NCBI RefSeq assembly: GCF_030815955.1
Contig: NZ_JAUSXK010000001.1
Location: forward strand, 1,674,001 to 1,738,000
Length of the DNA stretch: 64,000 bases
Source of the DNA: Microbacterium murale
GTDB taxonomy: Bacteria; Actinomycetota; Actinomycetes; Actinomycetales; Microbacteriaceae
Reading direction: 5' to 3'
Shown here: piece after piece, positions 53,839-63,992 of the stretch
How the letters are laid out: the number at the start of each line of letters is the position of its first letter
Position numbering within the stretch: the first letter of the stretch is position 1
The notes under the pieces: model-generated
Databases searched by the model: none
Seen by the model: the letters and a program-made list of their open reading frames with translations, nothing else
What the model was told of the DNA's origin: nothing
Translations under genes and position numbers: made by a program

Positions 53839-53938
53839 CGATCTGGTCGCCCAATCCGACGGGACCGAAGCGCGCCACGGCACCTGGCTGCGAGTGAAAG
53901 CGCGTGTCGAGCTCGCGCACTAACCCGGCGGCACGCGG

Positions 53939-54328
53939 TCAGCCGAGCCCGAAGTACTCCAGTTCCGCGTCGTTCAGCATGCGGGAGCGGATGAGGAATC
54001 GCATCCCCGTCGGGCCCTCGACGCTGAACCCCGCACCGCGTCCCGGCACGACGTCGATGGTGAGGTGCGTGTACTTCCAGTACTCGAACTGCGACTGGGA
54101 CATGTACACCTCGATCGGAGCATCCATGCCCGCATCGATCTCGCCGAGCAGCACGTCGCTCGGGCCGGTGATGAACATCCCGATCGGATAGCACATCGGG
54201 CTCGAGCCATCGCAGCATCCGCCGGACTGATGGAACATCAACGGGCCGTGCTGCACGGTGAGATCACGAAGCAGGGATGCCGCGGCATCCGTCACGTCGA
54301 CCCGGTGATACGTGCCGATGCTCGGCAT
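53939..54328 (-). CDS. DUF779 protein
   Basis: A 129-residue protein, with HGPLMFHQSGGCCDGSSPMC and YWKYTHLTIDVVPGRG. The two-Cys GGCCDGS motif and nearby CYP are typical of DUF779, which almost always follows an aldehyde dehydrogenase gene. Function is unknown; the cysteines may hold a metal. ATG 54328 has GGAGGAGG upstream, better than the ATG at 54349. It is 76 nt after the dehydrogenase gene. Confidence 0.9.
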   Translation of the reverse strand: MPSIGTYHRVDVTDAAASLLRDLTVQHGPLMFHQSGGCCDGSSPMCYPIGMFITGPSDVLLGEIDAGMDAPIEVYMSQSQFEYWKYTHLTIDVVPGRGAGFSVEGPTGMRFLIRSRMLNDAELEYFGLG

Positions 54329-54404
54329 GTCATCCTCCTCCGATGGCAACTGGCTCTCGGGCGGGCGCCAGCGGCGGCGCCCGCCCGAGGTCTGTTCAGT
54401 CGGT

Positions 54405-55955
54405 TCAGAAGAAGCCCATGGGGCCCTCGGCGTACGACACGAGGAGGTTCTTCGTCTGCTGGTAGTGATCGAGCATCTTCAGGTGGTTCTCCCGACCGAT
54501 GCCGGACTGCTTGTATCCGCCGAACGCGGCGTGCGCCGGGTACTGGTGGTAGGTGTTCGTCCACACGCGACCCGCCTGAATCGCGCGGCCCGCGCGGTAG
54601 GCGGTGTCGCCGCTGCGCGTCCATACGCCTGATCCCAACCCGTACAGGGTGTCGTTGGCAATGTCGATCGCATCGTCGTAGTCGTCGAAGCTCGTCACCG
54701 CGAGAACGGGGCCGAAGATCTCCTCCTGGAAGATGCGCATGTCGTTCGTGCCCTCGAAGACGGTCGGCGTGACGTAGAAGCCCTCGCTGAGATCTCCGCC
54801 GAGGTCCGCGCGCTCTCCACCGGTGAGCAGTTTCGCGCCGCCCTGCTTGCCGATGTCGATGTAGCTGAGGATCTTCTCCAGTTGATCGTTCGACGCCTGA
54901 GCGCCGATCATGGTGTTCAGATCGAGCGGGTTGCCCTGAACGATCTTGCCGACGCGGTCGAGGCCGTCGGCGAGGAATCCGTCATAGATCGAACGCTGGA
55001 TGAGCGCGCGCGACGGGCAGGTGCAGACCTCGCCCTGATTCAGCGCGAACATCGCGAAGCCCTCGAGCGCCTTGTCGTAGAACAGGTCGTCCGTAGAACG
55101 GGCGACATCCTCGAAGAACACATTCGGTGACTTGCCTCCGAGCTCGAGAGTCACCGGGATGAGGTTCTGCGAGGCGTACTGCATGATCAGGCGGCCCGTG
55201 GTGGTCTCACCTGTGAACGCGATCTTGCGGATCTTCTTGTGCTGCGCGAGCGGCGCACCCGCCTCGATGCCGAAGCCGTTCACGATGTTCACGACGCCGG
55301 CCGGCAGCAGATCGCCGATGATCTCGAACAGGAACAGGATGGATGCCGGCGTCTGCTCCGCCGGCTTCAGTACGATGCAGTTGCCTGCGGCGAGCGCGGG
55401 TGCGAGCTTCCACACCGCCATCAGGATCGGGAAGTTCCACGGGATGATCTGACCGACCACACCCAGCGGCTCCTGGAAGTGGTACGCGACGGTGTTCTCG
55501 TCGAGCTGGCTGAGCGAACCCTCCTGACCGCGCAGGACGCCTGCGAAGTAGCGGAAGTGATCCACGGCGAGCGGGATGTCCGCGGCGAGCGTCTCGCGGA
55601 CCGGCTTACCGTTCTCCCAGGTCTCGGCGACCGCGATCTCCTCGAGGTGCTGCTCCATGCGGTCGGCGATCCTGTTGAGCACGATACTGCGCTCGGCGGG
55701 GCTCGTTCTTCCCCAGGAGGAGAACGCCTTCCATGCCGTGTCGACGGCACGATCGATGTCCTCCACCGTGCCGCGAGCGACCTCGGTGAACGGCTTGCCG
55801 TTGACAGGGCTGACGTTCTCGAAGTACTGGCCCTTGACGGGTTCGACGAACTCCCCGCCGATGTAGTGGCCGTACCGTGGGCGGTACTGTGCCACGGCGC
55901 CGGCGGTGCCGGGGGCCGCATACGCGGTGGATACGGTCTCTTCGACGATCGTCAT
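54405..55955 (-). CDS. Aldehyde dehydrogenase (AcoD/ExaC type)
   Basis: A 516-residue NAD(P)-dependent aldehyde dehydrogenase that makes carboxylic acids from aldehydes such as acetaldehyde. Features: [45 protein letters not shown], catalytic Glu in [11 protein letters not shown] and catalytic Cys in [11 protein letters not shown]. The C-terminus has [20 protein letters not shown] and GRENHLKML. It lies between the GAF regulator and DUF779, a typical acetaldehyde/ethanol-oxidation unit. Confidence 0.95.
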   Translation of the reverse strand: MTIVEETVSTAYAAPGTAGAVAQYRPRYGHYIGGEFVEPVKGQYFENVSPVNGKPFTEVARGTVEDIDRAVDTAWKAFSSWGRTSPAERSIVLNRIADRMEQHLEEIAVAETWENGKPVRETLAADIPLAVDHFRYFAGVLRGQEGSLSQLDENTVAYHFQEPLGVVGQIIPWNFPILMAVWKLAPALAAGNCIVLKPAEQTPASILFLFEIIGDLLPAGVVNIVNGFGIEAGAPLAQHKKIRKIAFTGETTTGRLIMQYASQNLIPVTLELGGKSPNVFFEDVARSTDDLFYDKALEGFAMFALNQGEVCTCPSRALIQRSIYDGFLADGLDRVGKIVQGNPLDLNTMIGAQASNDQLEKILSYIDIGKQGGAKLLTGGERADLGGDLSEGFYVTPTVFEGTNDMRIFQEEIFGPVLAVTSFDDYDDAIDIANDTLYGLGSGVWTRSGDTAYRAGRAIQAGRVWTNTYHQYPAHAAFGGYKQSGIGRENHLKMLDHYQQTKNLLVSYAEGPMGFF

Positions 55956-56068
55956 GTGCGTCTCCTTCGACGGGCAGCTGCACTGCTGCGGGGCTGTGCG
56001 TCGAAGGTATGCCGGGCGAGGTTGCGCGGGGGTGCGGCACGTTGCATCCGGTTGCGCCGCCGGCCGGA

Positions 56069-57340
56069 TCAGGACTCGAGCTTCTCGATCCTGCTCACCA
56101 ATCCCGCACGACGCGGCGAACGTGCGGGGAGCATCTCGAGGCACATGCGCAGCACCTCCACGTCTTCCGCACCTTCCGGGATGTCGGCGTACGCAAGCAG
56201 CACATCGATGCTGGCCTCGGTGAGCATCGCCTCGCGGAGCGCGGCACGGATGCCGTCACGCAGCTCTTCCACGCCGGGAGCGGTCGATTCCGGAAGAGCG
56301 GGACCTCGATAGGAGCGCAGCGCCACGCGATGGGCGCCGCGATCGAGCAACGAGAGCACGTTATGCGCATCGGTCTCCAGGGGCACGCCCAGACGATACG
56401 GCCGGGACTCCGGTGCGAGCTCGGGCGCGGAGCGCTGCAGTACCTTGCGCAACCGCACCATCTCGGGCCGCAGCGTGTCAGGCGATGCGCCTTCGCCGTA
56501 GACGAGTTCGGCCAGACGTTCTGCGGACATCCCCTGACGGTGGATGGCGAGCATGAGCAGGATCTCCGCATGCCGCGCGCTGAGTTCTACGACGGTCTCC
56601 GCATCGGTGGCGAAGACCTCCAGCAGCGCTCGATCCCTCCCGAGCACCCGCAGCATCGTCCTGATCGGGGCCGCGCGGCGCGCAGCTCTCCGAGGCGGGG
56701 CGGAGGCGTTCGTGCCGCGCGCTCGCAGCCTGGCCACCAGCAGTTCCGACTCGACGGCCCTCGCCGTGGCATCCACCAACAGGCGCGCCTGCGGCGTGGC
56801 GACTTCCGGCCCTCCGGTGACATCGATCACGCCGAGGATCCGCTTCGTCTCAGGATCGAGCACCGGCGCTGCCGTGCACGACCACGGGTGCACGAGCCGG
56901 TTGTAGTGCTCTGCCTGATGAATCTGCACAGACTCCCCGAGCCGAAGCGCAGTTCCCGGCGCGGATGTGCCGACCGCGCCCTCGGACCAGTCCGCTCCTG
57001 CGACGAATCCCATCTCGCCGCTGAGCACCCTCTTGTCCAGATCGCCCTCGACCCAGAGCAGACGTCCGGCGTGATCTCCCACGGCAACAACCACCCCCGA
57101 CTCCGCGGGATCGCCCGGTAGCAGCAGTCTGCGGATCATGGCCATCGCATCAGCGAGAGGATGATCGAGCCGATACCGTTCGAGCTCTTCCGCATCGAGC
57201 GCGAGAGGAGGAAGGCCCTCAGCACCGACCCGCAGTCGCCAGGATCGCTCCCACGAGTCCCGCACCAGGGGACGCACGTTCTCGAGCCGTCGATCTTCGA
57301 GGTTCCCGGCCACGAGTTCCTCGTGCGCACGCTCGATCAT
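56069..57340 (-). CDS. GAF-domain regulator (AcoR-like, without AAA domain)
   Basis: A 423-residue protein. The N-terminal part ([20 protein letters not shown], about residue 20) and a GAF-type domain ([60 protein letters not shown]) match AcoR-like activators. The C-terminal half has a winged-helix look ([20 protein letters not shown], then [20 protein letters not shown]) in place of the sigma-54 AAA domain. This is the actinobacterial form. It precedes the aldehyde dehydrogenase on the same strand and probably controls it. The start at ATG 57340 is preferred over in-frame reads upstream that lack a start signal. Confidence 0.8.
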   Translation of the reverse strand: MIERAHEELVAGNLEDRRLENVRPLVRDSWERSWRLRVGAEGLPPLALDAEELERYRLDHPLADAMAMIRRLLLPGDPAESGVVVAVGDHAGRLLWVEGDLDKRVLSGEMGFVAGADWSEGAVGTSAPGTALRLGESVQIHQAEHYNRLVHPWSCTAAPVLDPETKRILGVIDVTGGPEVATPQARLLVDATARAVESELLVARLRARGTNASAPPRRAARRAAPIRTMLRVLGRDRALLEVFATDAETVVELSARHAEILLMLAIHRQGMSAERLAELVYGEGASPDTLRPEMVRLRKVLQRSAPELAPESRPYRLGVPLETDAHNVLSLLDRGAHRVALRSYRGPALPESTAPGVEELRDGIRAALREAMLTEASIDVLLAYADIPEGAEDVEVLRMCLEMLPARSPRRAGLVSRIEKLES

Positions 57341-57464
57341 CAGACGCGATGCCTCAGCGGAGACGTCACGTGATGCTGACCATGATGATGACAAGGCTCT
57401 CCTGTCTTCAGTGACGGAGCGTGATCTCAGTGTACGACGCCGCGGCAGGAGCGCACCGCTGTGC

Positions 57465-58892
57465 TCAGCCCCGCGTCGCCCACCATTCGCGCAGGCGCTG
57501 CTCGGCGACGTTCGCACCGAGCACGCCCTCGTCGAGCCGGAGGTCGAGCAGGAACTTGTAGGCCTCGCCGACCTCTCGACCGGGGCTGATACCCAGGGCC
57601 TTCTGAATCTGGTTGCCGTCGAGCTCCGGACGCATCGCGTCGAGCTGCTCCTGCTCGCGCAGGTCGGCGATGCGCTTCTCGAGATCGTCGTAGGCGGAAG
57701 CGAGACGGGACGCCTTGCGCTTGTTGCGGGTCGTGACATCCGCGCGGGTGAGGATGTGCAGGCGCTCCAGCAGATCACCGGCGTCACGCACATAGCGACG
57801 CACAGCGGCGTCGGTCCACGCTCCCTCTGCATAGCCGAAGAAGCGCAGATGCAGCTCGATCAGGGTCGCGACGGCATCGGTCGTGTCACCATCGAAGCGC
57901 AGGCCCTGCAGCCGCTTGCGCGCCATGCGCGATCCGACCACGTCATGGTGATGGAAGGTCACCGCCCCTCCCGGCTCGAGCTTGCGGGTGCGGGGTTTGC
58001 CGATGTCGTGCAGCAACGCGGCGATACGCAGCGGCACGTCGGGCGCGGCATCAGGGTGACGTGCGTGTTCGAGCTCGATCGCCTGGGTGAGCACGGTCAG
58101 TGAATGCTCGTAGACATCCTTGTGATGGTGGTGCTCATCGACTTCGAGGCGCAGCGCGCTGACCTCGGGCAGGAACTCCTCGATGAGCCCGGTGTCGACC
58201 AGCACGCGGATGCCGCGGGCGGGGTCGTCGGTCTGCATGAGGCGCACGAACTCGCCCTGGATGCGCTCGGGGCTCACGATCTTGAGGGTCTCACGCAGCC
58301 GGCCGATCGCCTCGAGGGTGCCCGCCTCGATCTCGAAGCCGAGCTGTGCACTGAAGCGCGCGGCGCGCAGCATCCGGAGCGGGTCGTCGCCGAAACTCAC
58401 GTTCGGGTCGGTGGGGGTGCGCAGGATGCCGGTGACCAGATCTTCCACGCCACCGGTCGGGTCGATGAGCTTGACGGCGGGAACCTGCAGCGCCATCGCG
58501 TTGACCCGGAAGTCGCGGCGCACGAGATCGCCGTCGATCGTGTCGCCGAACTCGACCGTGGGCTTGCGGGTGACTCCGTCGTAGCTGTCAGCACGGTAAG
58601 TGGTGATCTCCACCTGCTCGCCGCGTACCCTGGCGCCGATCGTGCCGAAGGCGCGGCCGATGTCCCACTGCGTGGATGAGATCGGCGTCACGATCTTGAG
58701 GATCTCGTCGGGCGAAGCGTTCGTCGTGAAATCGAGATCGTTCACCTCTCGTCCGAGCAGCGCGTCGCGCACCGGACCGCCGACGACGGCGAGTTCGAAC
58801 CCCGCAGCCTCGAACGCGCGCGCGACCTCGGCGACGACGGGCCCCTCGGCGAGCGCACCCAGACGAGCGAGTCCCTCGGCCATGTTGAGCAT
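57465..58892 (-). CDS. CCA-adding tRNA nucleotidyltransferase
   Basis: A 475-residue class II nucleotidyltransferase that adds CCA to tRNA. Features: AVVGGPVRDALLGREVNDLD with GG and DxD, TYRADSYDGVTRKP, RRDFRVNAMALQ, DPLRMLRAARFSAQLGF, and an HD domain (RIAALLHDIGKPRTRKLEPG, FHHHDVVGSRMA). Start ATG 58892 lies 7 nt after TATTCT (58905-58900), so it is likely leaderless; ATG 58883 is possible. Confidence 0.93.
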   Translation of the reverse strand: MLNMAEGLARLGALAEGPVVAEVARAFEAAGFELAVVGGPVRDALLGREVNDLDFTTNASPDEILKIVTPISSTQWDIGRAFGTIGARVRGEQVEITTYRADSYDGVTRKPTVEFGDTIDGDLVRRDFRVNAMALQVPAVKLIDPTGGVEDLVTGILRTPTDPNVSFGDDPLRMLRAARFSAQLGFEIEAGTLEAIGRLRETLKIVSPERIQGEFVRLMQTDDPARGIRVLVDTGLIEEFLPEVSALRLEVDEHHHHKDVYEHSLTVLTQAIELEHARHPDAAPDVPLRIAALLHDIGKPRTRKLEPGGAVTFHHHDVVGSRMARKRLQGLRFDGDTTDAVATLIELHLRFFGYAEGAWTDAAVRRYVRDAGDLLERLHILTRADVTTRNKRKASRLASAYDDLEKRIADLREQEQLDAMRPELDGNQIQKALGISPGREVGEAYKFLLDLRLDEGVLGANVAEQRLREWWATRG

Positions 58893-58951
58893 GGGTTCCA
58901 GAATACCGACCTGACGAGGACCATTCTGAATCCCTCTGATTAAATGGCCTC

Positions 58952-59791
58952 GTGAACTCTTCCAACGAAATGACAACCGCGTCGGCATCCTCCTCGATCG
59001 ATCGGCGCACTTTCGTGAAGGCAACCGCCTGGAGCGTCCCGGTGATCGCGACGGCCGTCGCGCTTCCTCTGGCCGCCGCTTCCGTGCAGAACAACGCGAT
59101 GTTCTTCTTCCCTTCCGTGCCGTCGGCCGATCTGGCCAACGATTTCACCGGCCCCCTCAGCTACACGGCGAACATCTTCTACGACTCGACTGATGCCGGC
59201 GACCCGACGATCGGCCTCTTCATCTGGACCCTCACGTTGAAGAACATCTACGACGAATCCGCTCCGTCGATCCCGATCGCGAACGGATCTCAGGAGATCA
59301 ACAAGGGCGAGACCTGGACGACGTCCGACGTCTTCGACACGACAGCGGTACCCCGCGGTTACTACAGAGTCACCTTGGACGTGACATCGGCGCGCACGAT
59401 CCCGACTTGGCGCGGCATCCGAGTCCTGGCACCGATCGCCGGCCTACGGGCGCCCGCCGACGACATCACGTTCGACTTCACAGCCGAGATGCACGATGAC
59501 ATCTTCAGCGATATCGACGTGCTCAACTACGCCGTGACCGTCGGCTACACCGGCGCTGACGCAGACCGCGCCTACACCGTCCCTTGGACATTGACGCTGC
59601 AGAAGCAAGGCGAGACCGACGTGTTGCAGTTCGCGACGTCCGACGCACTGACGGCGGTGGACGGACCGTATTACCACGACAACACCTACCGACCGCCGAC
59701 AGCACTGACAGCGGGGACCTACACGGTGGAGGGAACCGCGCAGGGAACGGATCGCCCGATCCTCGTGCGGAAGACGATCGTCATCGCCTGA
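58952..59791 (+). CDS. Tat-exported protein of unknown function
   Basis: A 279-residue protein. The N-terminus has a twin-arginine signal: SSIDRRTFVKATAWSVPVIA, then a hydrophobic stretch ending LPLAAAS. The rest is beta-rich, without cysteines. A segment near the middle reads IDVLNYAVTVGYTGADADRA, and the C-terminus ends GTDRPILVRKTIVIA. Two repeated units of about 115 residues can be seen (FTGPLSYTANIFYDSTDAG resembles FSDIDVLNYAVTVGYTGAD), so it may hold two Ig-like domains. GTG 58952 lies 6 nt after TTAAAT (58940-58945). It precedes the wall-anchored phosphatase. Confidence 0.7.
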   Translation: MNSSNEMTTASASSSIDRRTFVKATAWSVPVIATAVALPLAAASVQNNAMFFFPSVPSADLANDFTGPLSYTANIFYDSTDAGDPTIGLFIWTLTLKNIYDESAPSIPIANGSQEINKGETWTTSDVFDTTAVPRGYYRVTLDVTSARTIPTWRGIRVLAPIAGLRAPADDITFDFTAEMHDDIFSDIDVLNYAVTVGYTGADADRAYTVPWTLTLQKQGETDVLQFATSDALTAVDGPYYHDNTYRPPTALTAGTYTVEGTAQGTDRPILVRKTIVIA

Positions 59792-59932
59792 TTCGTTCGC
59801 GGGACCCGGAGGAGTCTGCGACCCGCGACCGTCGCCGCCTCAGGTTCGGGCATGCAGTGCAGGACGCAGCACCGCGCGTTCACCCCAGCGACGCCGAAGC
59901 GACAGCATCCGGTCATCTGACCCCGGTCTGCT

Positions 59933-59962
59933 GGGGAGGCCGTGCGCTTGCGCGGCCTCCCC
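59933..59962 (+). promoter_or_regulatory. Hairpin just upstream of the phosphatase gene
   Basis: GGGGAGGCCG and CGGCCTCCCC form a perfect 10-bp stem around a 10-nt loop. It is followed by GAAGGA and ATG 59979. It could end transcription of the preceding gene or act on the translation start. Confidence 0.5.
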
Positions 59963-59978
59963 CTCCCGAAGGACTGAC

Positions 59979-62528
59979 ATGACCTCCCCCTCCCCTGCCG
60001 TGCGGTGGCGGCGCAGTGGACTCGCGTCCGCGGCGTTGCTCACTCTGCTGGGCGGTTCATTCGCCGCCCCCGCGGCCATGGCCGCATCGGTCGAAGCCGA
60101 GGTGCCAGACGCCCCGGTGATCACGACGGACACGACCTGGCGCTACCTCGACGACGGCACCGACCCATCGCCTGCCCCTGCCGGGGTCCGCGATTGGACC
60201 AAGGCCGACTTCGATGACGCCACGTGGCAGAGCGCCCCCGGCAGCTTCGGGGCGAAGCGCGGCGAACTCGCCAGCGTCGGACCTCATGTGCCGACGACGA
60301 AGTTGAATCAGTACCTCGACGGTTCGAGTGCGCCGAACGTCCCCACCTTCTTCTTCCGCACGACGTTCGAATTGGGATCCGGTGTCACCGAGCAGTTGGC
60401 GGCGCTGCAGAGCACCATCACCTACGACGATGCGATCGTCGTCTGGGTCAACGGCACCAAGGTCGCCAGCTACGCGGATGGCCGCATCACCGAGACGACG
60501 AACATCGAGTATGCCGGCGACAGCAACGGCGACCCGGTCACCAGCACGTTCTCCGCCGACGCCGGTGTGCTCCAGGACGGCACCAACACGGTCGCGGTCG
60601 CGCTGTACCAGGACCGCGACACGAGCTCGGACATCTACTTCGACATGTCTTCGCTGACGCTCGTGGAGGCATCCGAGCCGGGCCAGCCCATCGTCGCGCC
60701 GCCGACTCGAGTCGTCCTCACCCCGACCGAGACGCCCGCGACCTCGCAGTCGTTCTCGTGGCTCGCCGGTGACGCGTCGCACGCGTCCGGCCAGGTGCAG
60801 ATCGCACCGGCCCAGGGCGGCGACATCCGCACGGTCGACGCGTACTCGGCCGGCGTGGCGGGTGGAAACCCGAACCAGCACTTCTCCGCCACGGTCGATG
60901 CCCTGACTCCGGCGACCGATTACCGCTACCGTGTCGGCCTCGAGGGCAGCTGGAGCGACTGGTTCGAGTTCCGTACGGAGGATCCGAACCAGAAGGACTT
61001 CCAGTTCGTCTACTACGGCGATGCCCAGATCGGTCTCGACACGACCTGGCCGAGCGTCGTCGCGCAGGCGGAGGCGAACGCGCCCCGCTCCATCGGATCA
61101 GTGCACGCCGGTGACCTCATCAACACCGGTGGCAACGACACGGAGTGGTTGAACTGGTTCAAGGGCATGCAGAACTCCGCCGTCAGCACCAACGTGATGG
61201 CCGCCCCCGGCAACCACGAGTACTCCGGAGACAAACTGCTCACCGCGTGGAAGGCGAACTTCGAGTACCCCCACAACAACCCCGCGATCGGTTCGATCGG
61301 CGATCTGGCGAACCTGGCGCAGGGCGACTCTGAGGTCGCGAAGCAGTACCGAGCGTACTTCGAGCACTGGGCGGAGTTCGCAGCCGAGACGGTGTACTTC
61401 ACCGACTACCAGGACGTGCGCTTCATCACGTTGAACGCGACGCGCGACACGACCTTCCTCACCCCCTCGGAACTGCCGTCGTGCAACGGCGACGAGTGCC
61501 CGTCGACGAAGGTCTCCGAGATGTGGACGAAGTTCCAGGCGGCCTGGCTCGACGAGGTTCTGAAGAGCAGCCCGTCGAAGTGGAACGTCGTCACCTTCCA
61601 CCAGCCGGTGTTCTCGGCATCCGAGGGTCGCGACGAGCCCATCCTGCGTGCGGAGTGGGTGCCGGTGTTCCAGAACAACGACATCGACATGGTGCTGATG
61701 GGCCACGACCACACCTACGCCCGCGGTTACGTGAACACGGATGCGACCGAGACCGAAGGCATCACGACCGGCCCGGTGTACGTCGTCTCCAACTCGGGCG
61801 CGAAGCACTACGAACTCGCACCCGACGCCGAGAACGTGTGGACCAACAACGGCGCGACCCAGGTACTTCGCGGCGCGGGTGTGACGACGTACCAGGTCAT
61901 CGACGTCAGCGAGGGCCAGCTCGTCTACCGCTCGTATCTCGCGGAGAAGACCGAGAACGCCACGACCGACCTCCCCATCGGCGCGGTCTACGACGAGTTC
62001 ACCGTCACCAAGGACGATTCGGGCGAGAAGTGGGTCACCGAGGCCGGCATCAACCCGCCGGTCGATCCAGAGCCCGAGGTTCCGGCGAAGATCGAGTTGA
62101 GCGCGACCTCGGTCGTCGCGGGAGAGAGGATCTCGGTCTCCGGCACCGGCTTCGCCGAGGGCGCAGAACTCGAGATCGAACTGCGTTCGACGCCGGTGAC
62201 GGTCGGCACGGCGACGGCAGGTGCCGATGGCTCATTCACCACCGCAGTGACCATTCCGAAGGCCACACCAGCGGGTTCGCACACGCTCGCGGTCATCCTT
62301 CCCGACGGCACTGAGGTGACGGCCGGCGTCACCGTCGCTGTCGCCGGTGGCGGCGCGGATCCCGGTGCCGGCAACGGCTCAGGGGGCGGCTCGGTAGGTG
62401 GATCATCCGGTGATGGCGATCTGGCCACCACCGGCGCCGACAGCACCGGACTCATCCTCGGTGCCGTAGTGCTGCTCGCTCTGGGCCTCGGCCTCTTCGC
62501 GATGCGGCGCCGCCGGCACGCGGAGTAG
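59979..62528 (+). CDS. Secreted wall-anchored metallophosphoesterase with FN3-type domain
   Basis: An 849-residue protein. Signal peptide (about 1-36, ending AMAAS); a beta-sandwich region with WVNGTKVASYADGRIT; an FN3-like domain (PTRVVLTPTETPATSQSFSW, LTPATDYRYRVGL); then a calcineurin-type phosphatase domain (about 345-650) with the five metal motifs: YYGDAQIG, HAGDLINTGG, AAPGNHEYSG, FHQPVF and GHDHTYAR. A C-terminal Ig-like domain is followed by a Gly/Ser linker and LATTG, a hydrophobic helix and RRRRH, an LAxTG sorting signal. It is related to purple acid phosphatases and probably frees phosphate outside the cell. Confidence 0.88.
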   Translation: MTSPSPAVRWRRSGLASAALLTLLGGSFAAPAAMAASVEAEVPDAPVITTDTTWRYLDDGTDPSPAPAGVRDWTKADFDDATWQSAPGSFGAKRGELASVGPHVPTTKLNQYLDGSSAPNVPTFFFRTTFELGSGVTEQLAALQSTITYDDAIVVWVNGTKVASYADGRITETTNIEYAGDSNGDPVTSTFSADAGVLQDGTNTVAVALYQDRDTSSDIYFDMSSLTLVEASEPGQPIVAPPTRVVLTPTETPATSQSFSWLAGDASHASGQVQIAPAQGGDIRTVDAYSAGVAGGNPNQHFSATVDALTPATDYRYRVGLEGSWSDWFEFRTEDPNQKDFQFVYYGDAQIGLDTTWPSVVAQAEANAPRSIGSVHAGDLINTGGNDTEWLNWFKGMQNSAVSTNVMAAPGNHEYSGDKLLTAWKANFEYPHNNPAIGSIGDLANLAQGDSEVAKQYRAYFEHWAEFAAETVYFTDYQDVRFITLNATRDTTFLTPSELPSCNGDECPSTKVSEMWTKFQAAWLDEVLKSSPSKWNVVTFHQPVFSASEGRDEPILRAEWVPVFQNNDIDMVLMGHDHTYARGYVNTDATETEGITTGPVYVVSNSGAKHYELAPDAENVWTNNGATQVLRGAGVTTYQVIDVSEGQLVYRSYLAEKTENATTDLPIGAVYDEFTVTKDDSGEKWVTEAGINPPVDPEPEVPAKIELSATSVVAGERISVSGTGFAEGAELEIELRSTPVTVGTATAGADGSFTTAVTIPKATPAGSHTLAVILPDGTEVTAGVTVAVAGGGADPGAGNGSGGGSVGGSSGDGDLATTGADSTGLILGAVVLLALGLGLFAMRRRRHAE

Positions 62529-62546
62529 CCAACGCGTCTCTATGGT

Positions 62547-62576
62547 GCGCCGTCGGGGCTCGGTCCCCGGCGGCGC
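62547..62576 (+). terminator. Terminator after the phosphatase
   Basis: GCGCCGTCGGGG and CCCCGGCGGCGC pair over 12 bp with one mismatch, loop 6 nt, 18 nt after the stop. No U-run; direct repeats of GCGCATCGTCGT follow. Confidence 0.6.
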
Positions 62577-62630
62577 ATCGTCGTCCTCGGGGGCGCATCG
62601 TCGTTCCCGGCAGGAGTGCAGGGCGGGCGC

Positions 62631-62915
62631 TCAGCGCCCTGTCAGGTCACGCATCTCCCTGGCATGCCGGCGGATCATCGACATCAGGCTCGTCGACAGA
62701 ATGAACGCACCGACAGCGGCGATCCCGATGAGAACCCAGATACCCTGCTCCGGGTCGATAAGCCCCAGCACGAAGATCAGGATCGCTGCGGCCGCGAGCG
62801 CGAGCCCTTCGACGAGGCCGAAGGTGACGAAGAACCGTGTCTGACGCTGCTGGTGCTGCCGCCTCAGCTCATCGACACGATGATCGTTCGAACTGCCGTT
62901 CAGCGAGTAGCTCAT
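62631..62915 (-). CDS. Small membrane protein
   Basis: A 94-residue protein with two hydrophobic helices: VEGLALAAAAILIFVLGLI and WVLIGIAAVGAFILSTSLM. The ends are polar and basic (SSNDHRVDELRRQHQQRQ at the start; RRHAREMRDLTGR at the end). Function unknown. Confidence 0.7.
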   Translation of the reverse strand: MSYSLNGSSNDHRVDELRRQHQQRQTRFFVTFGLVEGLALAAAAILIFVLGLIDPEQGIWVLIGIAAVGAFILSTSLMSMIRRHAREMRDLTGR

Positions 62916-62939
62916 GCCGGAAGCGTAGCGGGCGTCGTC

Positions 62940-63992
62940 TCAGGCCGGGTCGCCCTGCACCGGACCTTCCGTGTTCGGCTTCCAACCCAGCGCCGGTGCG
63001 ACATGGGTCGCGAACGACTCCAGCACGTGCAGGTTGTAGTCGACACCCAGCTGGTTGGGGATGGTGAGCATGAGCGTATCGGCAGCCATCACGGCCTCAT
63101 CAGCAAGAAGCTGCTCGATCAGCACATCCGGCTCCGCGGCATATGTCTTGCCGAATGTCGAGCGGAAGCCGTCGATGATGCCGACCTGGTCACCGTTCTC
63201 GGCGCTGCGGAGGCCGAAGTACGCCCGATCCATGTCATTGATCAGCGGGAACACGCTGCGACTGACCGAGACTCGTGGCGAACCGGTGTGACCTGCGGCC
63301 TTGTACGCCGCTCGATACAGGTCGATCTGCTCACGCTGCAGCTCGTGGAACTGCGCGCCGGTCGCTTCGGTGAGGAGCGTGGAGCTCATCATGTTGAGGC
63401 CCTTGCGGCCGGTGTCCTCAGCTGTTGCACGCGAACCCGATCCCCACCAGATGTGATCGCGCAGCGTCTCCGATCGCGGCTCGATGGCCAGGTACCGCCC
63501 CTCGCCGACCTGTTGCGGGTCGCCCTGGACCACACCGGCGCCATCGATCGCCTCGAGGAACAGGTCGAACTTGTCCCGTGCGAGATCGGCACCGCGCGGG
63601 TCTTCCGAACCGACGTACCCGAACGCTTCGTAACCGCGGAGTGCGGTCTCGGGTGAACCACGGCTCACGCCCAGCGCTATGCGGCCGCGGGCGATGAGAT
63701 CGAGGGCTGCGGCCTCTTCGGCGAACTGCAGCGGGTTCTCGTACCGCATGTCGATGACACCAGTACCGACCTCGATGCGCTCGGTCTTCGCCGCCATCGC
63801 AGCCAGCAGCGGCATGGGAGACGCCGCCTGGCGGGCGAAGTGGTGCACGCGCACGTATGCGCCGTTGACGCCGAGCTGATCAGCCCCGACCGTGAGGTCG
63901 ATCGTCTGGTGCAGCATGTCGCCGGCGGTGCGAGTGCCAGAACCGGCGACGGGTGCGTAGTGCCCGAACGAGAGGAATCCGAAAGCCTTCAT
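62940..63992 (-). CDS. LLM-class flavin-dependent oxidoreductase 3
   Basis: A 350-residue luciferase-like protein: FLSFGHYAPVAGSGTRTAGD at the start, GAYVRVHHFARQ, TERIEVGTGVIDMRYENPLQ and RIALGVSRGSPETALRGYEA. It differs from the two earlier LLM proteins (no SVGEHYREG-type motif) and belongs to another subfamily. Substrate unknown. Complete, but ends 8 nt before the right edge of the window, so its upstream region cannot be seen. Confidence 0.85.
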   Translation of the reverse strand: MKAFGFLSFGHYAPVAGSGTRTAGDMLHQTIDLTVGADQLGVNGAYVRVHHFARQAASPMPLLAAMAAKTERIEVGTGVIDMRYENPLQFAEEAAALDLIARGRIALGVSRGSPETALRGYEAFGYVGSEDPRGADLARDKFDLFLEAIDGAGVVQGDPQQVGEGRYLAIEPRSETLRDHIWWGSGSRATAEDTGRKGLNMMSSTLLTEATGAQFHELQREQIDLYRAAYKAAGHTGSPRVSVSRSVFPLINDMDRAYFGLRSAENGDQVGIIDGFRSTFGKTYAAEPDVLIEQLLADEAVMAADTLMLTIPNQLGVDYNLHVLESFATHVAPALGWKPNTEGPVQGDPA

